Assembly: GCF_000374525.1 (NCBI RefSeq)
Contig: NZ_KB894577.1
Location: forward strand, 90,126 to 154,125
Length of the DNA: 64,000 bases
Reading direction: 5' to 3'
Source of the DNA: Amorphus coralli DSM 19760
GTDB taxonomy: Bacteria; Pseudomonadota; Alphaproteobacteria; Rhizobiales; Amorphaceae
The notes under the pieces were generated by a model. The model was not told where the DNA came from. It ran no database searches and worked only from the letters and a program-made list of their open reading frames with translations. Below are positions 54,785 through 62,726 of this stretch, piece after piece. A program made the translations under genes and the position numbers. The stretch's first letter is position 1; every line of letters starts with the position of its first letter.

Positions 54785-56311
54785 TCAGCCCTTCTCGACG
54801 GGCAGCGCCACGAAGCGGATCTGATCGCCGGATCGGACCCGGAAGAGCACGGCCTTGCGGCCCTCGGTCTCGGCGACCTCGATGCTCTTCTTGATGTCGG
54901 CGGGCGAGGAGACATCCACGCCGCCGGCGTTCAGGATCACGTCGCCGACCTTGAGCCCCTTATCAGCGGCCGAACTGTCGGGATCGATCTCGACGACGGC
55001 AACGCCGGTCTCGTCGACACCCATATCCTTGGCCGGAGCGAGCCGCATGCCGAAGGAGAGGTCCGTCCCCGGCTCGACACCCGGCGTGGCGTTGGCCGTC
55101 ATGTCCGGGTCCAGCGTACCGAGCTCGACCTTGACGTCTTCCTTCTTGCCGTCGCGCCAGACCGTCAGCGTTACCGTCGAACCCGGGGCCTTGGACGCGA
55201 CCGTGCGGGCCACGTCGCGCGGGTTCTCCATGGTCTCGCCGTCGATGGCGACGATGGCGTCACCCGCCTTGATGCCCGCCTTGGCGGCCGGGCTGTCGGT
55301 CTGCGGCTGGGCCACGAGGGCGCCGTTGATCGCATCGAGGCCGAGCGAATCGGCGATGTCCGGCGTGATCGGCTGGATCTGCACGCCGAGCCACCCGCGG
55401 GTCACGGTGCCGTCGTCCTTGAGGTCCTCGATCACCTGCTCGGCGATCGCGGCGGGAATGGCGAAGCCGATGCCCACCGATCCGCCCGAAGGCGAGTAGA
55501 TGGCGGTGTTCACGCCGACAACCTCGCCGTTCAGGTTGAAGGTCGGGCCACCCGAGTTGCCCTTGTTGATGGGCGCATCGATCTGCAGGAAGTCGTCATA
55601 GGGACCCGCACCGATCTCGCGGCCACGGGCCGACACGATGCCGGCCGTCACGCTGCCGCCAAGGCCGAACGGGTTGCCCACAGCGACCACCCAGTCACCG
55701 ACGCGCACGTCGCCGGGGGTGAACTCGACGAACGGGAAGGAGGTGTCGTCCTCGATCTTCACCAGCGCCAGATCGGTCTTCTCGTCGGTGCCGATGACCG
55801 TCGCATCGTAGGTCTTGCCGTCGTTCATCACGACGGTCACTTCATCCGCGTTGTCGACGACGTGGTTGTTGGTCACCACGTAGCCGTCGGACGAGATGAT
55901 GAAGCCGGAGCCCTGCCCCATGGCGAACTGATGCGGCTGGCCGCCGCCGCGGCGCTGCGGCATCTGCTGGCCGCCGAACTGGTCCTCGAACTGCTTGAAG
56001 AAGCGCTCGAACGGGCTGCCTTCCGGCATGCCCTGGAAGGAGGACAGTTCGGGACCCTTCTCCGCCTTTACGCGGATCGACACGACGGCCGGGCTGACGC
56101 GCTCGACGATGTCGGCGAAACCCGGGGCCTGGGGCTGGGTGACGCTGCTGGAGAGGTTCTCCGCGTTCGCCGGGGTGCTCGGAGCAACGAACATGGGGGT
56201 GGCAAGGACACCCGCGACGCCGAGCGCGATGGTGCCGGCTGCGAGAGCCTTGCGGCGCTTCATGAACAGACCTTTGTGGTCGGTGCGCGCGGTGGTGTGG
56301 GCCTTCGTCAT
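54785..56311 (-). CDS. degP: Do-like periplasmic serine protease (DegP/DegQ type)
   Basis: The 508-residue protein has an N-terminal signal or anchor segment (about 20-50, ending ANAE), a trypsin-like domain with His150 in VTNNHVVDNA, Asp180 in TDLALVKI and Ser253 in INKGNSGGPTF, and two PDZ domains (about 290-380 and 415-500). It has a Gly/Gln-rich LA-loop-like segment (FGGQQMPQRRGGGQ). It degrades or holds misfolded periplasmic proteins. The ATG at 56311 follows AGGGAG; an alternative start is 56263. It lies between an OsmC fusion gene and the response regulator. DegP and DegQ cannot be separated here. Confidence 0.94.
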   Translation of the reverse strand: MTKAHTTARTDHKGLFMKRRKALAAGTIALGVAGVLATPMFVAPSTPANAENLSSSVTQPQAPGFADIVERVSPAVVSIRVKAEKGPELSSFQGMPEGSPFERFFKQFEDQFGGQQMPQRRGGGQPHQFAMGQGSGFIISSDGYVVTNNHVVDNADEVTVVMNDGKTYDATVIGTDEKTDLALVKIEDDTSFPFVEFTPGDVRVGDWVVAVGNPFGLGGSVTAGIVSARGREIGAGPYDDFLQIDAPINKGNSGGPTFNLNGEVVGVNTAIYSPSGGSVGIGFAIPAAIAEQVIEDLKDDGTVTRGWLGVQIQPITPDIADSLGLDAINGALVAQPQTDSPAAKAGIKAGDAIVAIDGETMENPRDVARTVASKAPGSTVTLTVWRDGKKEDVKVELGTLDPDMTANATPGVEPGTDLSFGMRLAPAKDMGVDETGVAVVEIDPDSSAADKGLKVGDVILNAGGVDVSSPADIKKSIEVAETEGRKAVLFRVRSGDQIRFVALPVEKG

Positions 56312-56480
56312 CAATGACTGCTCCCTGAGAGGGTTTGGTCTCACGCGAAGCGGGTCTTGGGAGGATTCCCGCATTCGCTCATGCCCCTTTGTGACGGGGC
56401 GCGCCTTACGGGTTCCTGTCCGGCAGATGACGGATTGGTAATGTTGCAGTCGGGTTCGGCAGGCCCGGCCGGACGCGGCT

Positions 56481-57725
56481 TCAGTCGGCCGTCGGCTTCG
56501 CTTCCCGCGTGACGACCGCCGCCCCTTCCACGATCGTCTTGTGGACCGGGCACTTGTCGGCGATTTCCAGGAGCCGCGCACGGGTCGCATCGTCCACGTC
56601 GCCGTCGATGCGAATTTGCCGCTCGAACCGGTCGACCTTGCCGGAGCGCGTCCTGGCCTCCTCCGCGCAATCCTCGCAGTCCGCCGCGTGCACCTTGCCG
56701 TGCCTCACTTCCACAGCGAACCGGTCGACCGGCAGCCCCTTGTGATCGGCGTACATGCGCAGCGTCATGGCGGTGCACGCGCCAAGTCCGACGGCAAGAT
56801 AGTCGTAGGGCGAGGGTCCGCTCGCCAGGCCCCCGACCGAACGCGGCTCATCGGCAAGCATCCGGTGCGGGCCCACGAGGACCCTGTTCTGAAAACGGCC
56901 CTCCCCGGTTTCCTCCACCAGCACGGAATAGGCCTCGTCCGGCGCCTCCTCGCCCTCCGGCTGCGGCAGATAGCGTTCGGCCCAGGCCGCGATTACACCG
57001 GCTGCATAAACCGCGTCGCGTCGGTCGGTCACGAGATGGTCGGCGTCGTCGAGGGAGATGAAGCTCTTGGGATGCTTGGCGGCCTGGAAGATGGCGGAGG
57101 CGTTCTCGATGCCCACCGTTTGGTCCAGCGGCGCCTGCAGGATGAGAAGCGGCTTGCGCATCGTCGCGACCCGGTCCAGCAGCGTGTGCTCGCCGACATC
57201 GTCGAGGAACTGCTTGCGGATCCGGAAGGAGCGCCCCGCAAGCGACACCTCGGCTTCCCCGTCGGCCTCGATCCGGTCGACATCGGCCGCGAACGCCTGG
57301 ACGACGTGCGCAACGTCGGCTGGCGCGCCGATGGTCGCAACGGCCTTCGCCTCGGGGATCTCGCCGGCCGCCGACAGGACGGCCGCACCGCCCAGCGAAT
57401 GGCCAACGAGCAGGCTCGGCGCCTCCAGGTTGGCGCGCATGTAGTCGACCGTCGCCTTCAGGTCCGCGACGTTGGAGGAGAAATTGGTGGAGGCGAACTC
57501 TCCCTCCGACGAGCCGAGCCCGGTGAAATCGAAGCGCACCACCGCAATGCCCGCCCTGGCCAGCGCTCCGGCGATCTCTCGGGCCGCGACGATGTCCTTG
57601 GAACAGGTGAAGCAGTGGGCAAAAAGCGCATAGGCGCGCGGTTTTCCCGCCGGCCGGTCCAGCCGTGCGGCGAGACTGGCGCCCTGCCCCCCCTGGAACT
57701 CGAGCTTTTCCCCGGTCGTGCGCAT
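56481..57725 (-). CDS. Bifunctional alpha/beta hydrolase - OsmC family protein
   Basis: The 414-residue protein is a fusion. Residues 1-250 form an alpha/beta hydrolase with LFAHCFTCSKD (oxyanion), SLLVGHSLGGAAVL (nucleophile Ser) and a C-terminal SFISLDDADHLVTD (catalytic His). Residues about 270-410 form an OsmC/Ohr domain with the conserved Cys in VGLGACTAMTLRMYAD and the second Cys in ADKCPVHKT. OsmC proteins reduce organic peroxides via two Cys. The combination is a known bifunctional arrangement of unknown substrate. The ATG at 57725 has AGGAGA upstream. It sits between ccmH and the Deg protease gene. Confidence 0.92.
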   Translation of the reverse strand: MRTTGEKLEFQGGQGASLAARLDRPAGKPRAYALFAHCFTCSKDIVAAREIAGALARAGIAVVRFDFTGLGSSEGEFASTNFSSNVADLKATVDYMRANLEAPSLLVGHSLGGAAVLSAAGEIPEAKAVATIGAPADVAHVVQAFAADVDRIEADGEAEVSLAGRSFRIRKQFLDDVGEHTLLDRVATMRKPLLILQAPLDQTVGIENASAIFQAAKHPKSFISLDDADHLVTDRRDAVYAAGVIAAWAERYLPQPEGEEAPDEAYSVLVEETGEGRFQNRVLVGPHRMLADEPRSVGGLASGPSPYDYLAVGLGACTAMTLRMYADHKGLPVDRFAVEVRHGKVHAADCEDCAEEARTRSGKVDRFERQIRIDGDVDDATRARLLEIADKCPVHKTIVEGAAVVTREAKPTAD

Positions 57726-57758
57726 CGCCTGTCTCCTGCCGTTTGCCCGTTCAGACAA

Positions 57759-58235
57759 TCACCCGCGCGTGTCGTCGGAAAGAACCCGCTCCAGTTCCGC
57801 CTCTTCTGCCGCGCTCAGCGGAGCAGCGTCCGTTGCCGTCCGGCGCCGGCGGACGCCGACCCAGGCAGCGATCCCGCCCAGGATCAGCACAAGCGGAGCG
57901 GTCAGCCAGAGAAGCAGCGTGCTGGCGTTGAAGCGTGGCTTCAGGAGCACGAACTCGCCATAGCGCGCCACGAGATAGTCCAGCACCTCGGCGTTCGTGT
58001 CGCCGGCCTCGAGCCGCTCGCGCAGGAGGATGCGGATGTCGCGGGCGAGCGGCGCGTTGGATGCGTCGATAGATTCGTTCTGGCACACCATGCAGCGCAG
58101 TTCGGCGGAAAGCTCGCGTGCCCGCGCCTCCAGCGCCGGATCGTCGAGCACCTCGTCGGGCTGCACGGCCATCACCGGCGCCGCCAGCGTCAGGGCAAGG
58201 GCCAGTACGGCAAGCGACCGCAGGATCCGGCTCAT
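57759..58235 (-). CDS. ccmH: Cytochrome c maturation protein CcmH
   Basis: The 158-residue protein has a signal peptide (LAVLALALTLAAPVMA), the heme-thiol motif ELRCMVCQNESI (Cys48 and Cys51), the helical DIRILLRERLEAGDTNAEVL segment, a C-terminal membrane helix near 108-128 and a short cytoplasmic tail. It is the CcmL/CcmH thioreductase that reduces apocytochrome c cysteines before heme ligation. The ATG overlaps the ccmF stop by four bases. Confidence 0.95.
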   Translation of the reverse strand: MSRILRSLAVLALALTLAAPVMAVQPDEVLDDPALEARARELSAELRCMVCQNESIDASNAPLARDIRILLRERLEAGDTNAEVLDYLVARYGEFVLLKPRFNASTLLLWLTAPLVLILGGIAAWVGVRRRRTATDAAPLSAAEEAELERVLSDDTRG

Positions 58236-60211
58236 GCGGTCCGCGCTCCGCTGGCACGCTTCGCCGCCGGTCGCGGTGCGCCCACCCTGAGCCGCCGGTC
58301 CGACAGCGAGACCAATCCGCCCAGCGCCATGACCACGGCTCCGAGCCAGATCAGCAGGACGAACGGCTTGTCGTAGGCACGCACGACGATGGCCCCGCCC
58401 TCCTTCGCATCGCCCAGCGACAGGTAGAGCTGCGACAGGCCGTGGGTGCGGATCGCCGCCTCGGTCGTGGGCATCTGGCGGGCGGTGTAGATCCGCTTCG
58501 CCGGGCGCATTTCTGCCGCGCGGCCGCCGCGCACGGAGCGGAACACACCGACCTCCTGCCGGTAGTTCGGGCCGATCTCGGCGACCATGCCCTCGAATGT
58601 CAGTCGGCTGCCGGCGATCTCGATGGTTTCGCCCGGCGTCATGACCACGATCCGCTCGCTCTCGAAGGCTGAGCTGGCGACGATACCGAACAGCGTCATG
58701 CCGAGTGCGAAGTGGCCGAGCATGGTGCCGAAGGCCGAGCGCGGCAGCCCGACCAGACGGCGCACGGAGGTGCCGAACGCCTCGCGGCCGACCTTTGCCC
58801 GCACCAGCGGTTCCGTCAGCGCCCCCGCCATCAGCCAGACGGCCAGTCCGATCCCCAGCGCGGCCAGCAGATGCGTGTTGCCGGCGAGCCAGGCCACCAC
58901 GGCGACGGTCACCAGCGCCGCCACCAGCGCCACCCAGAGCCGCTGGGCGACGGCGAACAGGTCGCCCCGTTTCCAGGCGAGCATTGGCCCGAACGGCACC
59001 GCCATCAGCAGCGGGATCATCAGCGGCCCGAAAGTCAGGTTGAAGAAGGGCGCACCCACCGAGATCTTCTCGCCGGTCAGGGCCTCAAGGACGAGCGGAT
59101 AAAGCGTGCCGACGAGCACCGTGGCGCACGCCGCCGTCAGGAACAGGTTGTTGAGGACCAGCGCCCCCTCGCGGCTGATCGGCGCGAACAGGCCACCGGG
59201 CCGCAGCATCTGGGCCCGCCAGGCGTAGAGCGCGAAGGAGCCGCCGATGAAGACGATCAGGATGCCGAGGATGAACACGCCGCGGGTGGGATCGGTGGCG
59301 AAGGCATGGACCGACGTCAGAACGCCGGAGCGCACCAGGAACGTGCCCAGCAGCGACAGCGAGAAGGTCAGGATCGCCAGCAGGATCGTCCAGATCTTCA
59401 GCGCGTCGCGCTTCTCCATGACGATGGCGGAATGCAGCAGCGCGGTGCCGGCGAGCCACGGCATGAAGGAGGCGTTCTCCACCGGGTCCCAGAACCACCA
59501 GCCGCCCCAGCCGAGCTCGTAGTAGGCCCAGTAGGAGCCCATCGCGATGCCGAGCGTCAGGAACAGCCAGGCAAGCAGCGTCCACGGCCGGACCCAGCGC
59601 GCCCATGCCGCGTCGATCCGACCCTCGATCAGGGCGGCCACCGCGAAGGAGAAGGCAATGGAGAAGCCGACATAGCCGACATAGAGAAGCGGCGGATGGA
59701 TCGCCAGCCCGATGTCCTGGAGGATCGGATTGAGATCCTGCCCTTCCAGCGGCGCCGGCGACAGGCGCACGAACGGGTTGGAGGTGGCCAGGATGAAGAC
59801 CAGGAAGGCCACCAGCACCCAGGCCTGGACCGACAGCACCGTCGCCTTGAGCGAGCGCGGCAACGCCCCGCCAAAGGCCGCGACCAGCGCGCTGAACAGC
59901 GCCAGGATCAGCACCCACAGGAGCATCGAGCCCTCGTGGTTCCCCCAGACGCCGGAGATCTTGAAGATCATCGGCTTGGCGGAATGCGAATTCTGGAACA
60001 CGTTGAGAAGTGAGAAGTCCGAGCGGACGTAGGCCACCATCAACGCCGCGAAGGACAGCCCGACCAGCAGGAACACCATGCCCGCCACCGGGTCGGCGAT
60101 GCGCATGATGCGGGCATCCCGCATCCGGGCACCGGCCAGCGGAACGGTGGACTGGACGAGCGCCAGCGCCAGGGCCAGAACCAGCGCATAGTGTCCAAGC
60201 TCGTTCAGCAT
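58232..60211 (-). CDS. ccmF: Cytochrome c maturation protein CcmF (heme lyase)
   Basis: The 659-residue protein has about fourteen membrane helices, the WGNHEGSMLLWV segment, and the heme-handling tryptophan-rich WGGWWFWDPVENASFMPWL motif with conserved His in the flanking parts. It takes heme from holo-CcmE to apocytochrome c with CcmH. The C-terminal periplasmic loop and last helix are present. The ATG at 60211 begins MLNELGHYALVLALALALVQ. It follows ccmE and overlaps ccmH. Confidence 0.96.
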   Translation of the reverse strand: MLNELGHYALVLALALALVQSTVPLAGARMRDARIMRIADPVAGMVFLLVGLSFAALMVAYVRSDFSLLNVFQNSHSAKPMIFKISGVWGNHEGSMLLWVLILALFSALVAAFGGALPRSLKATVLSVQAWVLVAFLVFILATSNPFVRLSPAPLEGQDLNPILQDIGLAIHPPLLYVGYVGFSIAFSFAVAALIEGRIDAAWARWVRPWTLLAWLFLTLGIAMGSYWAYYELGWGGWWFWDPVENASFMPWLAGTALLHSAIVMEKRDALKIWTILLAILTFSLSLLGTFLVRSGVLTSVHAFATDPTRGVFILGILIVFIGGSFALYAWRAQMLRPGGLFAPISREGALVLNNLFLTAACATVLVGTLYPLVLEALTGEKISVGAPFFNLTFGPLMIPLLMAVPFGPMLAWKRGDLFAVAQRLWVALVAALVTVAVVAWLAGNTHLLAALGIGLAVWLMAGALTEPLVRAKVGREAFGTSVRRLVGLPRSAFGTMLGHFALGMTLFGIVASSAFESERIVVMTPGETIEIAGSRLTFEGMVAEIGPNYRQEVGVFRSVRGGRAAEMRPAKRIYTARQMPTTEAAIRTHGLSQLYLSLGDAKEGGAIVVRAYDKPFVLLIWLGAVVMALGGLVSLSDRRLRVGAPRPAAKRASGARTA

Positions 60212-60258
60212 GAAGGCCTTGTCCGCAACTTGCGAGGGTGCACGAGCCGGGCCCCACC

Positions 60259-60708
60259 CTACTGGGTCAGGGTCTCGCTCTCGAAATAGTGGTTCTGTTC
60301 CTTCAGAGCGTCGGCCACTTCCTTCGGCATGTAGCTCTCGTCGTGGCGCGCCAGCACGCTGTCGGCCCTGAAGGTTCCGTCAGGCTGCAGGATGCCTTCC
60401 GCGACAACACCCTGGCCCTCGCGGAAGAGGTCGGGAAGGATGCCCGTGTAGGAAACCGTGACGGCATCGTTCAGGTCGGTCACCCGGAAGCGCACGGTCG
60501 TGTCCGTCCCGCGGTCGAGGGACCCGTCTTCCACAAGACCGCCCAGGCGGATGCGCTTGCCGGGATCGGGCGTCATCGTGGCGAGTTCGCTCGGCGTCTT
60601 GAAGAAGGCGACCTTGTCGCCCATCGCGGCGAACACGAGCCCGACGGCGCAGGCCAGCACTGCTCCGATCACGCCGATGAAGGTGAGCCGCCGCTGCTTT
60701 CGCGTCAT
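60259..60708 (-). CDS. ccmE: Cytochrome c maturation protein CcmE (heme chaperone)
   Basis: The 149-residue protein has a basic cytoplasmic start (MTRKQRRL), one membrane helix (about 9-29) and a beta-barrel with the heme-attachment motif ARHDESYMP, where His122 binds heme covalently and Tyr126 is an axial ligand. It delivers heme to CcmF. It is the second gene of the cluster ccmI-ccmE-ccmF-ccmH. Confidence 0.96.
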   Translation of the reverse strand: MTRKQRRLTFIGVIGAVLACAVGLVFAAMGDKVAFFKTPSELATMTPDPGKRIRLGGLVEDGSLDRGTDTTVRFRVTDLNDAVTVSYTGILPDLFREGQGVVAEGILQPDGTFRADSVLARHDESYMPKEVADALKEQNHYFESETLTQ

Positions 60709-60790
60709 GCCCGACTGTCCGCCACTCTCTCGCTGCCGGCCGACGGCGCTTGCCCCGGCTCCGGTCTTCTAGTCCGCTCACATAGAACGA

Positions 60791-61915
60791 TTATTGATTT
60801 AGACCAATTTCGCTCTCAGTGGAGGCGATGCGCGCTTGTGCCTCAGGATCGCCGGCGAAGGCTTCGCGGGCCTTCGCTGCGGCGTCCCGCGCCGCGTCGC
60901 TGCGACCCAGTACATGGTAAGCGCGCATCAGCCGTTGCCACTCCTCCACGCTGCCGCCTTCCTCGTCCAGGCGGGTCGCGAGTTGCGAGACCATGCCCTC
61001 GACCATGGCCTGCCGGTCATCCGCGCTCATGGAGGCTGCGGCCTCCACGTCGGCCCGCCGCGGGCCGGGCATGACCGGTTCGGTCTCGGGAGGAGCTTCT
61101 CCGCCCAGCGCCACGATCTGGGCGCGGGCGAAGGGCAGCCACGGCTCGCCGCCTTCAGCCGAGGCGGCGAGATCGGTCCAGGCGGCGATCGCCTCGTCGG
61201 TCTTGCCTTCCTGCGACAGGCCCATCGCCAGGAAGAATCGCGGCCGGGTCGCGCCCGGATCCAGGTCGCGCGCCTTGGCGAAAGCGGCGGATGCCTCGTC
61301 GGTCACGACGCCGCCGTTGGCCTGGACGATGGATTCGCCAAGCCCCGAGAGCCGCTCGGCGTTCTCGCCCTGCAGCCGCAGTGCGTTGCGATAGGCGGCC
61401 ACGGCATCGTTCGCCCGGCCCATGCGCAGATAGATCGGGGCCAGCACCTCCCAGCCGCGCCCGTCGTCGGGATCCTTCGCCAGCTGATCTTCCACCCGGG
61501 CGATCAGCGTGGCCATGTCGCCGGTTCCGGCCGGCTGTTCCAGGCGCGCCGACCGCGGCTGGTCCGGGTAGCCGGGATGACCGAGCCCCGCATAGAGAAG
61601 CAGGGCGACGGCGGGGACCGCCACCAGCGCCACGACCGCCACGGCGCGTCGGCGGGTGAGCCCCGATGCTGCCGTCGCCTCCGCCTTGCCACTGGCCCGC
61701 AGCAGCCGTCGGGCGATCTCGGCGCGGGCGGCCTCCGCCTCTCCGGGCTCGATGAGCCCGCGGTCCACGTCCCGCTCCACCTCTTCCAGCTGATCGCGGT
61801 AGACGGCCACGTCATGGGATGCGTCGTCGTCAGCCTCCGCGCGCCGCGACAGGGGCCACAGCACGGTCAGCACCGCCAGCGCGGTCAGGATCGCCACCGA
61901 GAACCAGAGCAGCAT
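60791..61915 (-). CDS. ccmI: Cytochrome c biogenesis protein CcmI
   Basis: The 374-residue protein has an N-terminal membrane helix (LLWFSVAILTALAVLTVLWP), a cytoplasmic part with the CcmI signature DVAVYRDQLEEVERDVDRGL, a second helix (about 93-112), and a periplasmic TPR-containing C-terminal domain (WEVLAPIYLRMGRANDAVAA, AYRNALRLQGENAERLSGLG). It is the apocytochrome chaperone that hands the C-terminal helix to CcmFH. ATG at 61915 begins MLLWFSVAIL; a GTG one codon before is possible. It leads the ccmIEFH run. Confidence 0.94.
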   Translation of the reverse strand: MLLWFSVAILTALAVLTVLWPLSRRAEADDDASHDVAVYRDQLEEVERDVDRGLIEPGEAEAARAEIARRLLRASGKAEATAASGLTRRRAVAVVALVAVPAVALLLYAGLGHPGYPDQPRSARLEQPAGTGDMATLIARVEDQLAKDPDDGRGWEVLAPIYLRMGRANDAVAAYRNALRLQGENAERLSGLGESIVQANGGVVTDEASAAFAKARDLDPGATRPRFFLAMGLSQEGKTDEAIAAWTDLAASAEGGEPWLPFARAQIVALGGEAPPETEPVMPGPRRADVEAAASMSADDRQAMVEGMVSQLATRLDEEGGSVEEWQRLMRAYHVLGRSDAARDAAAKAREAFAGDPEAQARIASTESEIGLNQ

Positions 61916-62162
61916 CACGAGGGGTTGGGCTCCATCGGCCGAACATCGGTTTCCGTATAGGGCCGGTTCGCGCCGGCCACAGGTTTGGCCGGGAAAAAGC
62001 GGCGCCGGAGCCGGCACGTCAATGAAAGAATGCTTGAACGGTCGCCGGTCAGCAGCCTGCCCACAGCCGCGACGGGATTCCGCCGCGCCCGACGCGACAC
62101 CCGTTGCACGGCCAGGAATCCCCGGTTTCCGGGACCGAATGGCGGCCGCCCCGACCCCTGGC

Positions 62163-62603
62163 TCAGGTCACCACCTGCCAGATGCCGTCCGAGCCGCGAC
62201 ATGCCGTCGCCTGGAAACTGGCCGGCTGGTCGGCGGCGGTCACGTTGTGCGTGTAGTCACGGCAACTCTGCGCGTTCACCTGATAGGCCGGGCCCGGCAG
62301 CACATCGCCGGCATGTCCGGTTTCCGGATTCCGCCAGGAAACCGCCGCCCCGGCCGGCGTCGCCTCGAGAGCCCGTAATTCCGCTTGCAGCGCCACCGCC
62401 CGGTCTTCCGACGTCAGGCCCAAAGCCCCGTCGCGCGCGATCTGCGAGCCCTCGACCCGGCCCACCGACGCGCCACCCGAAGGGGTACCCGTCGTGGTGC
62501 ACGCCGATACCGCGCCGGCAAGCACCACCAGCGAGATCAGACCAACCGCCCTGACGCGGGCGGCGCGCGGGCATGAACGGGTAAAAGCGGCTTCGGACAG
62601 CAT
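62163..62603 (-). CDS. Surface-antigen-type (RT0821/Lpp0805 family) lipoprotein
   Basis: The protein has a basic N-terminal part and hydrophobic segment RVRAVGLISLVVLAGAVSAC, ending in a lipobox-like VSAC, followed by mature sequence. The C-terminal half (VSWRNPETGHAGDVLPGPAY, then SCRDYTHNV) matches the 17-kDa surface antigen / RT0821/Lpp0805 family, which has the W-x-N-P-x-(S/T)-G pattern. Start is uncertain: ATGs at 62603 and 62648 and a GTG at 62675 are in frame, none with a good ribosome site. It lies between a FeuQ-like kinase gene and ccmI. Probably outer-membrane anchored; role unknown. Confidence 0.75.
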   Translation of the reverse strand: MLSEAAFTRSCPRAARVRAVGLISLVVLAGAVSACTTTGTPSGGASVGRVEGSQIARDGALGLTSEDRAVALQAELRALEATPAGAAVSWRNPETGHAGDVLPGPAYQVNAQSCRDYTHNVTAADQPASFQATACRGSDGIWQVVT

Positions 62604-62726
62604 CGACTCGAACGCGGAGGACGGAGGAGGACGACGGGTGGGTGGCATAGGTTGGTGGCCGAATTGCGTCGGCACAACCCTCTAGCAAACAATCCTCTGC
62701 GATCCGAAAAGATCCGCCCCGGTCAC

